In this document: piece by piece, positions 11,064 through 22,895 of the stretch
How positions within the stretch are numbered: position 1 is the first letter of the stretch
Layout: the number at the start of each line of letters is the position of its first letter
Source of the DNA: Pyrenopolyporus hunteri
Lineage: Eukaryota > Ascomycota > Sordariomycetes > Xylariales > Hypoxylaceae
Assembly: GCA_902806595.1 (NCBI GenBank)
Contig: CADCXC010000003.1
Span: 2,604,001 to 2,668,000, forward strand
Direction: 5' to 3'
Length of the DNA stretch: 64,000 bases
Made by a program: the position numbers and the translations under genes
The notes under the pieces: generated by a model
Database searches by the model: none
What the model saw: the letters and a program-made list of their open reading frames with translations, nothing else
What the model was told of the DNA's origin: nothing

Positions 11064-13317
11064 TCAATTACTAATCCTGGTCCCAAACAAGCCGAACACC
11101 CTCTCCCAGCGTTTTCCCTCACCGGCGTTCGCCTTCTGCGGATCCTTCTCCGGGATTTTAATACCATATTGGCGAATACAGCATGGAAACGGTTTGTTCG
11201 ACACGGCCGACACTTCATTGTCACCCCGCCGAACCTGAAGACTGCTTGGTGGTCTTGGAGGAGTGCTATCTGGTGGTTGTTGGGCGGCTAGCCGCCGCTT
11301 GTTCTTGATTTGGATCTGGAGCTCCTGTCGTTTATGCTCTTCTAGATTACCCCAAAGCCTGTATAATCGCTCCCGTAGGCTATCTAGTTCTTTAGGATTT
11401 TCTCGAAGGCTACGTAGAGGTTAGCTCGATATAGACTCATATACGTGATTGAGGGTTGGGACGTCTTATGCTTGGCAAGGTCGAAAATAAGATCACGACT
11501 TACTCTAAAGCGTCGAGGTTTATAAGTTGCTGTGCCTCCGTATTATCAACTACGACCCAAACCCTGTCGTCCTCGCCCTTACACTTCGGATCAGCTTCTT
11601 CGAGCAACAGAGCGAACCGCCACTCCCAGATCTTCTTCCCGGTGTATTGGTGCAGGGTACCCCGTTCTACGTCTGACTCGGATTCGGAAGCGCCACTGTG
11701 TTCCGATAGCATGTCATACTCTGTGTTCTTGCGCCAGGTTGCAAAATCCTCTAGTTTGTGAGGTCGGAAGTCCAAGACTCGAACATAGGCGCGGTACTTG
11801 GCACAGGTAAAAGGAAGGGTGAGGGTCACTTCCTCGCCGTTTACCGTTGTTGTCCACGGTATCGGTTTGAGTATTGAAGAAACGGCGGAGACTGGTTGGT
11901 CGAGACTTTCGCATTTGACTATGATCTTCATTAGCGAATACGAACAACATAAAGCCGGTTCGACGAGTCATACCGAATTCGCTAAGGCCAAGTATGGGCC
12001 CGCTCCCTAGCTGCTCTCGCTCTCGCTCCATCGCCTCCTCCTTCGACCTCTGAGCTCTCTCAAGCTGGCGTCGATACTTCGAATTTACCACCTCCCCTTG
12101 GTCTTCCGCTTTTCGCTTTTCGCTGGTCCCTTTGCCTTTCTCGCCCGCAGTAAACTTATTTTTCTCGCTCTTCTTAGCTTTCTCATAAGTCAGTTTCCGC
12201 CTAATAGCGTCTTTAAGTCGCGTATCGATGCTGTCAGGGTCATCGGTAGCGAGAATATCAACCCGAATATGTGAACCGTAGGTATTGCGGTCCTCCCGTA
12301 GATATCCTTCCAAGTTATTGGCATTGTGTCCATATTTGATTTGAAGATTCCGCAACCGCACCCAATTCCCAGCCCTAACCTCCTCACGGACGAACTCTGC
12401 GTGCGGACCAAAGCATGTCACCTGCATTGAGCGCCTCCCATAGGGACCGGGCCAGTTGCTAGGGGCCGTATTCTTTATGTATCCATACGGATCATTATCT
12501 CGCCCCCCAGGCACTCCCGTAGGATCCCATGAGAACTTATAGAAATGGTTGTTTTCGGTGTAGTCCGACACCCATAGAGTTGTTTTGTCCATTTGATCAA
12601 AGGGATCTCTGACTACATTAACGATAACATCGCAGAACCGGCCATCGTGGACATCGCTTAAGAGGCTAAACTTGTCCTTGACGTTTCGGGACCGATCAAC
12701 TTGAATCTGGAACTCGGCAGTATGAGGCAGGGCGTCCTTGTTAATGGAGTGGTATAGCCAAGCGACGTATTCGTGCTCACCGTCCGAGGGGGGACGATCG
12801 TTTGGTCGTCCAGAAGCCAGCAAAGCTTGCTTTGCTGATTTTGGCGGACTGGGAATCCTGGCGGCCGAGTATACGTGGATCGTAGTTGTCCGGTGGGATA
12901 TTAAGGATATCTCCCCACGATACAACTGGACTTTGGCGGAAGTTATTAGCACTACGTCGCCAGCGTCTGGTTCCGGCATCTCAGATTCGGGCCGAAATAC
13001 GTTGATAAGGAGGCCCCTATCCGGTTCGTCCTCGATGGACTTGTCATAGATAGTAAGAGCGGATTTCCAATCTTCCCCGGGATCATCAGCCGAACGTGCT
13101 CGGGAGGAGGCATGGGCATCTTCAGGCACTTACCGCTTCCACCTGTCGGGATCGGAGATCTACGATCTTTGACCAGGCCGATAACACCGACGAAGCGGCC
13201 TATTGGGATTGACTCGTCAAGAATATCCCGAACATTGCAATGTCCCGAGGGAAGGGCTCTCTCCCGGTTGAGATTTCGCGAACGTGCCGTGGAGCTCGAC
13301 GGCTGCCAAGAAGTCAT
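11064..13317 (-). CDS. POT1: Protection of telomeres protein POT1
   Basis: Four exons (13317-13134, 13071-11974, 11918-11504 and 11409-11064) join in frame to 680 residues. Introns are 62, 55 and 94 nt, two with clear CTAAT/CTAAC branch points. POT1 binds the single-stranded G-rich telomere overhang within shelterin. The first OB fold is visible from IPIGRFVGVIGLVKDRR through SALTIYDKSIEDE, LLINVFRPE and VVLITSAKVQLYRG. A second OB-like region follows with FCDVIVNVVRDPFD, TLWVSDYTEN, GNWVRLRNLQIKYGH and SHIRVDILATDD. A charged linker leads to a C-terminal domain with FTCAKYRAYVRVLDF and RERLYRLWGNLEEHKR. The last exon is needed to complete that domain, since reading on from exon 3 hits a stop within one codon. 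Confidence 0.93.
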
Positions 13318-14378
13318 ATTGAAAAGAACTGGTCATAATGCAGCGTTGCGACATTGGAAGTAGGGATAGGATGGGGAAACCTTCGCCGTGTGGTTATATT
13401 GTTGGCGCATTTAGGGAGTGGGAGAATTGCGTAGAGATAGGTACCTTAGAGGTATGTAGGTAGGTACCTAGGTAATTCTAGTTATCCTTTAAGTTTGCTC
13501 AATGAAAAGACGCGTCGAAATGCGTCGTAGCGCGTCAAGGCTTTAAAGTGTTTGCATCAAAGGCGTGCACTATCGCATAGGTTATAGGTACCTACATGTA
13601 TCTTTATAGGTTAGATAGGTAGGTAGGTACCTGTTTATATGTGTCCAACCCCATGCATATGTGTACATATCGCCTGAAAAAGCTATGTACCTAGGTAGGT
13701 AGCACATGTAATACGTAACGAAGCCAGTATCTTCGTACTGTATAGGTAGGTACCTAGGTATACATACCTACCTAGGTAGGTACCCTAGGTACATGGGTAG
13801 GCTTCACCGTCACATGATAGTCAGGTGGCTTTTGTTCGCACAATTAGATGGTCCGTGCCCGGAAGGGTGGGGTTTGCCGTGCCCGGCTCTGATTGGCTCC
13901 GATCAGAGTGCCTGCCCCCTCCAGTCAAACCAGTCAAACTTTAAAGAAGAGTCCCGCTAGCGGTTGAAAGAGCGACCAGATCCATCCCAGTCCAAATTCT
14001 TCTGCTGTTTCCAGTACCTATCATAATAATTTTCCCCCCACTACGACCGACCAACTCTTTACTCTACACAACTTCAACACAACTTCAAACACACTTTACG
14101 CTCTACCTTCTTCATCTTCTCCCTCTTCGTCTTCCCTCAAACTTTCACTCAAGACGAACCCAGAGGCGCATTTCCTTCATCCTACGCAAGATATTACTAT
14201 TCGGTTCTCTTCGCGCAATACCGATTTTTTCAATCCGTAATCTACCTCAACATTGCCCGGGAGCCATCAAAAAGCACATCACCCCGCCTTGTTGTTCCAC
14301 GTCTTTTCGCCACTGAAGCTCCGCGAAGCTCACTGAGACACCTTAAGCCATCGCGATTATAATAATCCATCCGCAGCC
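13318..14378. other. Divergent intergenic region POT1 / importin alpha
   Basis: It holds the densest set of TACCTAGGTA-type palindromes in the window (13440-13475, 13585-13635 and 13683-13795). A pyrimidine-rich stretch of about 350 bp (13990-14340) follows and is probably the 5' leader of the highly expressed importin alpha gene. No additional gene is seen. Confidence 0.6.
13440..13795. repeat. Dense TACCTAGGTA palindrome field
   Basis: Three clusters (13440-13475, 13585-13635 and 13683-13795) consist of tandem and overlapping TACCTAGGTAGG/GGTACCTAGG units between divergent genes. Each unit is self-complementary, so the clusters read nearly the same on both strands. Confidence 0.65.
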
Positions 14379-16334
14379 ATGGCCGACAGGTTCATTCCCG
14401 AGCATCGTCGCACTAACTACAAGGCGAAAGGCACATTCAAGCCTGATGAGCTCCGCCGCCGACGTGAAGAGCAGGCTGTCGAGATTCGCAAGGCTAAGCG
14501 AGAAGAGAACCTAGCCAAGAGACGAGGCATCGGCACTGGCGACTCGCGTCCTGGTGCTTCGTTGGGCGCCGCTCCCGACAGCGACGACGAGTCTGCCCCG
14601 ACCGAGAGCCAGGTACGTCTATTTATTTTCATTGCTTTCATTTTTTTATTCTTTTGTTTTCTTCGGCCCAACTTGTTTTTCTTTTTCCTCTTTCCGCTTT
14701 CCATCGCTTCAGCACTTTGCTATGGCGACGGAAGCTCCACAGTAACTGCGTCTATACTAAACTATTGGCTGTCATTCCCGCGACACCCTCCTTCGCGGGC
14801 TCGAGACATTTCGCTTTAATTTGTACTATCAGTCATTCCTCGATGCTAACAACTCGATCAAATAGCTCAACGAGGACCTTCCTCAGATGGTCCAAGGTGT
14901 CTTCTCCGACCAAATCGACCTACAGATTCAAGCCACCACCAAATTCAGAAAGCTACTCTCCAAAGAGAGAAACCCCCCAATCGAGGAGGTCATCAAGACT
15001 GGTGTCGTTACTCGATTTGTCGAGTTCCTCCGATCTCCTCATACCCTTGTTCAGTTCGAGGCTGCGTGGGCTCTAACCAACATCGCGTCCGGAAGTGCTA
15101 CTCAGACTCAGGTTGTTATCGAGGCTGGCGCCGTCCCTATTTTTGTCGAGCTGCTGTCTAGCCCCGAACCCGATGTTCGCGAGCAGGCTGTTTGGGCCCT
15201 CGGCAATATTGCGGGCGACAGCCCGTCGTGCCGGGACTACGTCTTGAGCTGCGGCGCTCTTAAGCCGCTACTAACCCTTCTTGGTGACAGCCGCAAGCTG
15301 AGCATGCTCCGAAACGCCACTTGGACTTTGAGCAATTTCTGCCGTGGCAAGACCCCCCAACCTGACTGGAATACGGTGAGTTGCAAAGCTCATACCTTAC
15401 AATAACCTTGTATTAATTCTCGCAGATTGCCCCAGCGCTTCCGGTTCTCGCCAAACTGGTCTATTCTCTTGACGATGAGGTCCTAATCGACGCCTGCTGG
15501 GCCATCTCGTATCTTTCGGACGGATCCAATGACAAAATCCAGGCTGTCATCGAAGCTGGTATTCCCCGTAGGTTGGTGGAATTGCTTATGCACGCGTCTA
15601 CTTCGGTCCAGACCCCTGCGTTGAGATCTGTCGGTAATATTGTTACCGGCGACGACGTTCAGACACAAGTCATCATTAACTGCGGCGCCTTATCCTGCCT
15701 CTTATCGCTCCTGAGCTCTAACAAGGATGGGATTCGCAAGGAGGCATGCTGGACCATCTCGAACATTACCGCAGGAAACTCGCAGCAGATTCAGGCCGTA
15801 ATTGATGCTAATATTATCCCGCCTTTGATTCATCTATTGTCGAATGGCGACTTAAAGACTCGCAAAGAAGCATGCTGGGCTATCAGCAACGCCACCAGCG
15901 GTGGCTTGCAGAAGCCTGAACAGATCAGATACCTAGTTGCGCAAGGCTGTATCAAGCCCCTCTGCGACCTTCTCGCATGCCCTGACAACAAGATCATCCA
16001 AGTCGCCCTAGACGGTCTAGAGAACATTCTCAAGGTTGGCGATCTCGACAAGCAGGCAGCTGGCGAAGGCCCGGATTCAATCAACCGCTACGCATTGTTC
16101 ATCGAGGAGTGCGGAGGCATGGAGAAGATTCACGACTGCCAGACCAACGCCAACGAGGAAATATACATGAAGTCGTACAATATCATCGAGAAGTACTTCT
16201 CGGACGAGGACGAGAATGCCGACGATGGTATGGCCGCCCAGACCCAAGCCAATGGTACCTTCGGCTTCGGAACCAACGGGGCCCAAGGCGGCGGTTTCAA
16301 CTTCGCCAACGGCGGTGACTCGATGGATATGTAA
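14379..16334 (+). CDS. SRP1: Importin subunit alpha (karyopherin alpha, Srp1)
   Basis: Three exons (14379-14612, 14866-15375 and 15426-16334) give 550 residues, the usual length for the family. The protein carries classical NLS cargo with importin beta through the nuclear pore. The N-terminal importin-beta-binding region is rich in Arg/Lys (FKPDELRRRREEQAVEIRK). A chain of ARM repeats follows, with the recurring tryptophan-asparagine ladder (AAWALTNIASG, AVWALGNIAGD, NATWTLSNFCRG, ACWAISYLSDG, ALRSVGNIVTGD, ACWTISNITAG, ACWAISNATSGG). The C-terminal acidic segment ends in a Gly/Asn-rich tail finishing GDSMDM. The first intron is long for this genome (253 nt, T-rich); the second is 50 nt. Confidence 0.97.
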
Positions 16335-19300
16335 GGTAGCGTCCTTGCATGGGAATTCATAACCCCTGATGTTACCAAACCCACTGGGCAGGCCTAGCAC
16401 ATAGTCACAGCACCGATATCATAACCCCCAATTGCCCCCTGCTTTGCCCTGCGTGAAGCCCAACCCCCACCAAAGCCCCACTGAGAAAGGCGTTAATCGA
16501 GTTATGAGGAGGAGCATTGAGTCAAGGTCAACCACAAGAGGAGAAGGACAGGCCGCTTGGTAGCTTTAAAGCTCCAGCCTGAAGGGTGGTTGAGGGAGAA
16601 AAATGTTATTTTGTACGAGGGTCTTTAATGGTAGCTTGAAAGCTCCTACCCTCCCAAGTCAGAGGATTTGAGCTGTATCTTGATAGTGCAAGATTACCTC
16701 AGAGCATGGTCCCCCGAGTTGGTAAATTGCCACTAATATGGTGCAGACCAGAGAAGGATGATGCTCTTGATGCTGTCGCTCCCAAGTGGTAGGGCAGTGG
16801 TCCCAACTCTCCCGAGCAGCTAGACGACTCATTGCGTTGGTCTTACCAAGTGGTAACAGACCCCTGGTGAACGTAGTCATTAGTCAGTTACGTTACTCAG
16901 TGGGCTTCAGCAACGCGACGTGACACGTTGAGCTGTCGCTTAACCCCCAAAATTGACAATTACACGAAAATCTCAACTCAAAGCACTTCGTGATCTGAGA
17001 CTAGAAGCCGGTTACCTCATAAGCCTTTATTCATTATCTACCTACCTACCTACCTAGATACCTAGGTAGGTACCTAGGCTATAACACGCATACATTTGTA
17101 CACAATAATGTGTAACAAAGAAAGTCGCGTAACGAAGTAGCTCGCCCGCAAATCACTGCTGATCGCGTTTTACAGCTCCGGTTTCGTTGTATTTTTCTGG
17201 CTTTGTCCAACTCTCTGGAATGGTGGTTATCCTGGGTTGCAGAAACGCGGGCGGAAAGCTGGGGGTTGTTTCTCCGAGCGATCGCCTAGGTAGGTACTTT
17301 ATAGGCCCGGTTAATCAACCAATCGGCGGTTATTCCCCCTCTTATCGCATAAACTGAAAAGTTGCCGCTTCTCGTGCCCTTCATCCTCCCGCCCCACTGG
17401 GTCCCCGATCCGGGAAGGGGGCGCGCGGGTACTTGCGTAACCCCGTATTTTGAAAACGCATGATACCGTGGTGGATAGTTCCGCCACGACGTCGCCTTCC
17501 CCCGTTTTATCCGTGACAGCGCGTGATTCGGACATTATAAGCGAACCGGAACGCGACTTTACGAGACGAGATGTGTTGACTCCGCTACGGTCCCCGGAGC
17601 TTAATTGAGTATCTAGTAGTCCGGCACGGAAAATGTGTTAAACTGATATAAATCAAATATCTAGGTACCTGGGGTACGCTGCTAATGCAGTGACTTTGAA
17701 TGATGTCTAGTGCGAGTTATGTGATAGCTAAGTTCGGACTTGCGTCGCCAGCCCAACTTAACAATCCGGGTGGTTGAACATCTGAAGGAAGAAAAGAGAA
17801 AGACGGCCGGGAATAGGGGGAAAGAAAAGAGAAAAGAGGGTTAGCCGCGGAGGATACGGAAGGAAGGAAGGAAAGGAAAGGCAGATAATGGCAGCAGAGA
17901 AGGAAATTGCAGATTAGGAGAGCCTAACTTGGGGATTAAGGCATGAGGCAAGGCCAAATCCCATCGACGAAACCCACGGGTATGACGAGCCTAGCATAGA
18001 GCCCATAGAGTGAATGTCACAACAAACGAAAGAATATAGCAGGTATTTGGTGGAGTCCCGATGACAGAAGGAAAGGAGGAGGAGGAGGAGGAGGAGGAGG
18101 GGATTGCTACGGTACGGACATATGAGACATGCTCCTTTGCCCTCGTTCACTGGATACAAGCCTTCGGCCTAGATACCTACCAGGTATTAGTCAGATAGCA
18201 TGTGCAGGAAAGTAGTTGTTTCACTCTTTATCTCTACGGTCGGCGCCCGTGACGGGAGGTAGAAAGAGAGATACGTTCCCGGAAATGTTTGGAGTTGTCG
18301 GCCATATATGTCCGCGTTCGGTCACATTTAGTATTTTAGTTTCTTTCGTATTGCATCGTGCCGTACCTCGTTGCCCCACAATCGGTTCCATCAGTAGTAG
18401 CCCGCAGACCTCTTATTGACACAAACCGGAGGGGAAACCGGTATCCTAGGACGCTCGATACATTTTGAACGGGTGACCGGCGCAGGTCGAACACTTCCTT
18501 GGAAAATTAAAGGTCCGCGGCGTTTCATCAGCTTCTCATGCCACGATGCTGACGCGTATCCATAGTGACCAGCAATATCGAGCGGCACGTCAATACTAAG
18601 CACTCTTGCATCAGCCTGTCTCCAAATCGTGATGATTGCGCTACTCCTAAATAGTAGTATTCCGGCTCCCGTTCTATGAGTGCGAGGCACAGGGTAAGAA
18701 CGCGGCCAAACTGACGTGCTTTGCTCGGGATTTAGATGGAGCTCAGTGAAGGAGTGTATCAAATATCAAAATAGGGTGAGAGTAAGAGGTTGAGATGGGT
18801 AAATCTACGTGCGGGTTTCAAGGATGAGAGCTACCATCTCCGGTATCGACCCGGGTATTTAATATAAAGTAGGTAGTCAGTGCGGTTGTGGGAGGACTAT
18901 GCTTTTCAAACCCTAGATCTAGGCGAGGGAGCCTATGGTAGCTACGGTTGTAGCCGTTAGAGTTGGAAAATTGAGCGTACCAACAGGCGAAGTGGAGGAA
19001 ATCTGAAAAGTCTATGGGCTTAGCTTGAGTAGAAGGCAGGTATACCAATTAGAACATACCAGGTGCCTACTAGGTCACCCAGATCTTTCTGTTAACTCGA
19101 ATCTGGACGATTGAGTTGATTCTCTTAGGGCGTATATATTCTATCCAAGAGTTACAGATAATCGGATATTGTAGGTAGCTGCTATTTTCTTCTCCGCCAC
19201 TGTGTAATGCCCCGTGCTGGACATTGATTTAAGGGGCGTTTGCTGATACGACGTTGCATTGCTCCGGAAATCAATCGTTTTAAGCAGGTCCCGTAGGGAA

Positions 19301-20022
19301 ATTGGAATGCTAGGTATCTCGACCGCGTTTCCCTTTATTAGGTACCTACCTACCTACCTACCTAGGTAAGGTACTTAACCTAAGCAAAAATACCTGTTTC
19401 GGCCTCTTCGTGGAGGTAGGTACTGGTTATATCACAGCACAGGATAGACATGTTACTCCTCCACCATATTAGGTAAATACCTTTACTACTCTCTTCATCC
19501 CCTTGCCTCACGAACTATTTTTCGGTGACTCAATACCATACGAAGCTTGTTGTTCTACCTATTACCTTCCTAACTCAGATAAATATATATACAATGTTAT
19601 TCGACGTATGTAAGAGGCATTCAGTGAGGAATGAACCAATTAGGAAACGAACGATAGGGATTCAATAACACATTAAAGTATCTATAGAATAGATATTAGT
19701 TTGCTGAAAGGGGAGACGCTAGTAATGGAGAAAGCCCTTTGTCAAATGATAATATGTAATTGGGTTCGAGCAAGGCTTTGTCAATTCGATCCAACCTCTA
19801 TTCTTTGTTACAACATTCCAGCGCCGCATAATGAAGAACGGGGAACGTTGAAATACTTTGTAGGTATTAGTTGCTAAAGAGACTTGGTCAATCGTCGTCA
19901 TACATACCTGCAATACTCATTTCCTATTAATATTACCTTTCGTCTATGCCTAGCGCCTGCATAATCATTTAACGTCGTGAAGGGAAAAAAAAAAAAAAAA
20001 GAGTGCGATTTGTGGAGTCAGA
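16335..20022. other. Long gene-poor region, 3.7 kb
   Basis: No supported gene. Contents are the importin alpha 3' UTR region, TACCTAGGTA-type clusters (17036-17082, about 17285-17296 and 19342-19376), a GGAA-rich run (about 17857-17882), a GGA microsatellite (18075-18101) and an A-run at about 19985-20000 just before the kinase-like gene. It marks the boundary between the housekeeping block and the accessory-looking island. Confidence 0.6.
18075..18101 (+). repeat. (GGA)n microsatellite
   Basis: About nine uninterrupted GGA/GAG trinucleotides, preceded 200 bp earlier by a GGAA-type run at 17857-17882. Confidence 0.8.
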
Positions 20023-22740
20023 ATGGCCGGTGGAACACAAATAAACTATCAGGAGCAGGTTCGGGAGTTGAATTACGAGTTTAAACATTACAGGCAAAGG
20101 GGAAAGTCTGTTAGATGGGAGAATGCAGACCTAGAAGCAGCTACCAACGATATCAGGGCACAAACAGTTCCGCCTCTAGCCGACCTGCGAATCAGTTTTC
20201 TCGTCAGACCATGGAGGCCGAGTTTATATAGAGGGTTAGACACAGCCGGGAACTTAGACGTTGCCGCGATAAGTCAGAGTGGCCACCCGGAAGCCCACGC
20301 AGCTCAGCGCCGATATCGTGAATTCACGACGGTGTTTGTAAGCCAGGTAGGCCACCTCCTTATTCTGGATGCGGACTTTAATGGGCCTGAAGCGTGACCC
20401 AGAGTTTCAGGTTATGTTTAATCGCGATCTTGACGAATAGTGTCCGCTAACTAAAAAAATCTTAGGCTGGCTATCAGCTGCAAAGAGTCTTAGGTTGGGG
20501 GGGTGAGGGCATAACCGCCCTTTTTCGATACAACCCTTCTCAGACAGGCTCGCCTTATAACGGCCGATACGTTGCTGTGAAATTCTCATTGAGGGACTGG
20601 CGAGACGCGATTCTAGTTCTCGAAGCACATAACATGAGGGTGAGTAAAACGCGACGCGGGGCAATACCACCACCTAGATAATGACAAGATTCGATATAGA
20701 AGCTTAGACGATCGGCCCATTGTGTTCAATTAATAGAGCCAGAGCAGATAGGAACTCGGATACGCAAATATACTAAAAGGCCTACGGACGATGATTCCTC
20801 TACCGATGAGGAATCCAGTGGGGACGAAGATGCATCTAAGGAGCGCCTCCGCCATTTAGCCCAGAGAAGACGGAATAAAGAGAAAACCGGTAAAAGAGCG
20901 CGCCATCAAGGGAGTATAAGGCAACTTTGGCAGAGGACTACCCAGCGTTTCAGGGGATCGAAACGGGACAAAGCGGATCCTTCCGAGCCGACCTACGACT
21001 TCATTCCTCTTGAATACGTGGAAAATGGTAGCTTAGCTCTTCTCATACATAGGCTTTCACGCGAGACGGGGCCCACGGCTGGCTGGATTCCGAACAGGGT
21101 GCTATGGGCCTTCTGGCTCTGTTGTAAGTTAGCCAATTCTACGTGCTCGGTTCGAGGTGGGAGCACGGAGGGACGGAGGGACGGAGGGAGATATGTAGCT
21201 GACGAAAAGCGTATAGTGGTACGGGCCTGTGTCGCAATGGAATACCCCCCGAGGAAGTTTCATCCCAACCGTAACGGGCCGACCGACCTCGATCGCCGTC
21301 GGGATGACTTAATCGAGATGATCCCGGCTGGCGAACACGTTATTAGGAGGCAGAATTTTGTTCATTTCGACATAGACCCCCAGAACGGTGAGTGGATATA
21401 ATCCTCCGAGTATCCGGTGTGCCTAGTATCTTACTGATTTTCGATCAGTTCTTATCAGCAGCTTAGAACTCGATGCCGCCGGATTTCGAGAATGGGAAAA
21501 CGTCCGGGCCGCAGCTGAAGCGCATCACGCCACGACAAAAGGAAGCACGGTAACATTCAAGCCTGTCAATTTCAGTGATGTGAGGGCCGATAGAGTCGGA
21601 ACCGAACACCAGATCATCCCAAAACTCAAAGTAGGTTAACGCCGTTAAGACTGAGAAGCACGTCGGCTGAACATGGGACCTTTAGTTGGCGGACTTCGGG
21701 CTATCAAGCTTGGTTAAACCGTGAGTACTACGAATACTTTCCTAACTTCTTCCACTTATACTACTCGAGTGAACCTCCATCCTTCTTGCGTATAACGTGA
21801 ATCCCCGTAGATGCAACGCTTGTACATTTTCTCCTTCCTTACTTGGTTGAGTGGGAACTAACTCTTAATTCAACAGAAATAAGCGGAAGTTAGTGTGAAC
21901 CACGTCCTCCATTTCGTTTGATCTTTACGACTCACTTCACATTAAGCATATACTATTTAAATCGGCGCCGAAGAATGAAGCATGGGTACGCCCCTCCGGT
22001 GAGTAGGAACCACATAAAGTATCGACTGTAACCGGTATTCGTGGGCATTAACAAAGACTAGGAACAATTTGGGTCCGAATGGGATTATGGTATGTTGCTG
22101 ACACCAGATGACCTCCTATAATAACCCCCTATAATAAATGACCTCGTGGACCGCCCTGCCAGGGGAAGATTCGCCCCCCCGCCCCTCCCCCCGGAGATCC
22201 AGCACAAAACAAGGTCGCTAACTAGCTGCAATTATAGCATTAAACACGGAACGTAATGGGTATGACCTGGCCAAATCCGAGGTTGCTGGTAATTATGGAC
22301 CACATACAAACATATGGGGAATAGCATTGGTGAGACTCCTTGAGCCCCATTCAACAACCCTGGCTGACGTTCTGAAGACCATGTGGATATTTATCACCAA
22401 GCTGGCGCCTCCTTCGCCGCCGACACCACAAGTGCCTCAGGGTTGGGATTTAGGCAGCACGAATGCGGAAATCGATGAGAATTTTGCAGAACGGCTGAGG
22501 CAGTCTGGAGAGCATCCACCGGTTTCTTATTGCCCGTTACTCCTGGATCCGGAAGTCAGCACTTTCGATTGGGTTGACATGGACCTTAGACGGGTAATCT
22601 ACGAGTGCATGTATCATCGCCCAAGGGACCGCCCAACTCTGGCGACCCTCCTGCAACAAGCTATGGGTAAGGCAGGCGAAAATTTTGATGAAACTGACCA
22701 AGTCGTAAGAGAGTGGGTATACAGATGGTTCGTACCCTGA
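20023..22740 (+). CDS. Protein-kinase-like protein, nine exons
   Basis: Reconstructed exons are 20023-20337, 20466-20639, 20703-21123, 21217-21387, 21449-21630, 21686-21720, 21974-21998, 22062-22089 and 22238-22740. They stay in frame throughout (617 residues), and most donors are GTGAGT, GTAAGT or GTATGT. Kinase landmarks appear in order: Gly-rich loop LGWGGEG (about 114-120), VAVK with Lys144, an insert rich in Asp/Ser then Arg/Lys, hinge LEYVENGSL, catalytic loop HFDIDPQN with Asp355 and Asn360, LADFGL with Asp424, APPE (about 439-442), TNIWGIAL, and RPRDRPTL in the last subdomain. The HRD arginine is replaced by Phe, as in non-RD kinases. The first 105 residues have no recognised domain. 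The exon 6-7 junction (253-nt intron) is the least certain and could hide a further small exon. Substrate and role are unknown. Confidence 0.72.
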
Positions 22741-22895
22741 ATACTCCCACTAGAACCCGCGCTATCAAAATAACTTACACGTGAGTAAGGATATATGCAC
22801 CATCGCCATCACAACCTGATGATCCTGATAACAATGATAATGGCGGCGGCGATGGGGATAATAATGGCAACAAACACGGTAATGAGGATACTGCA

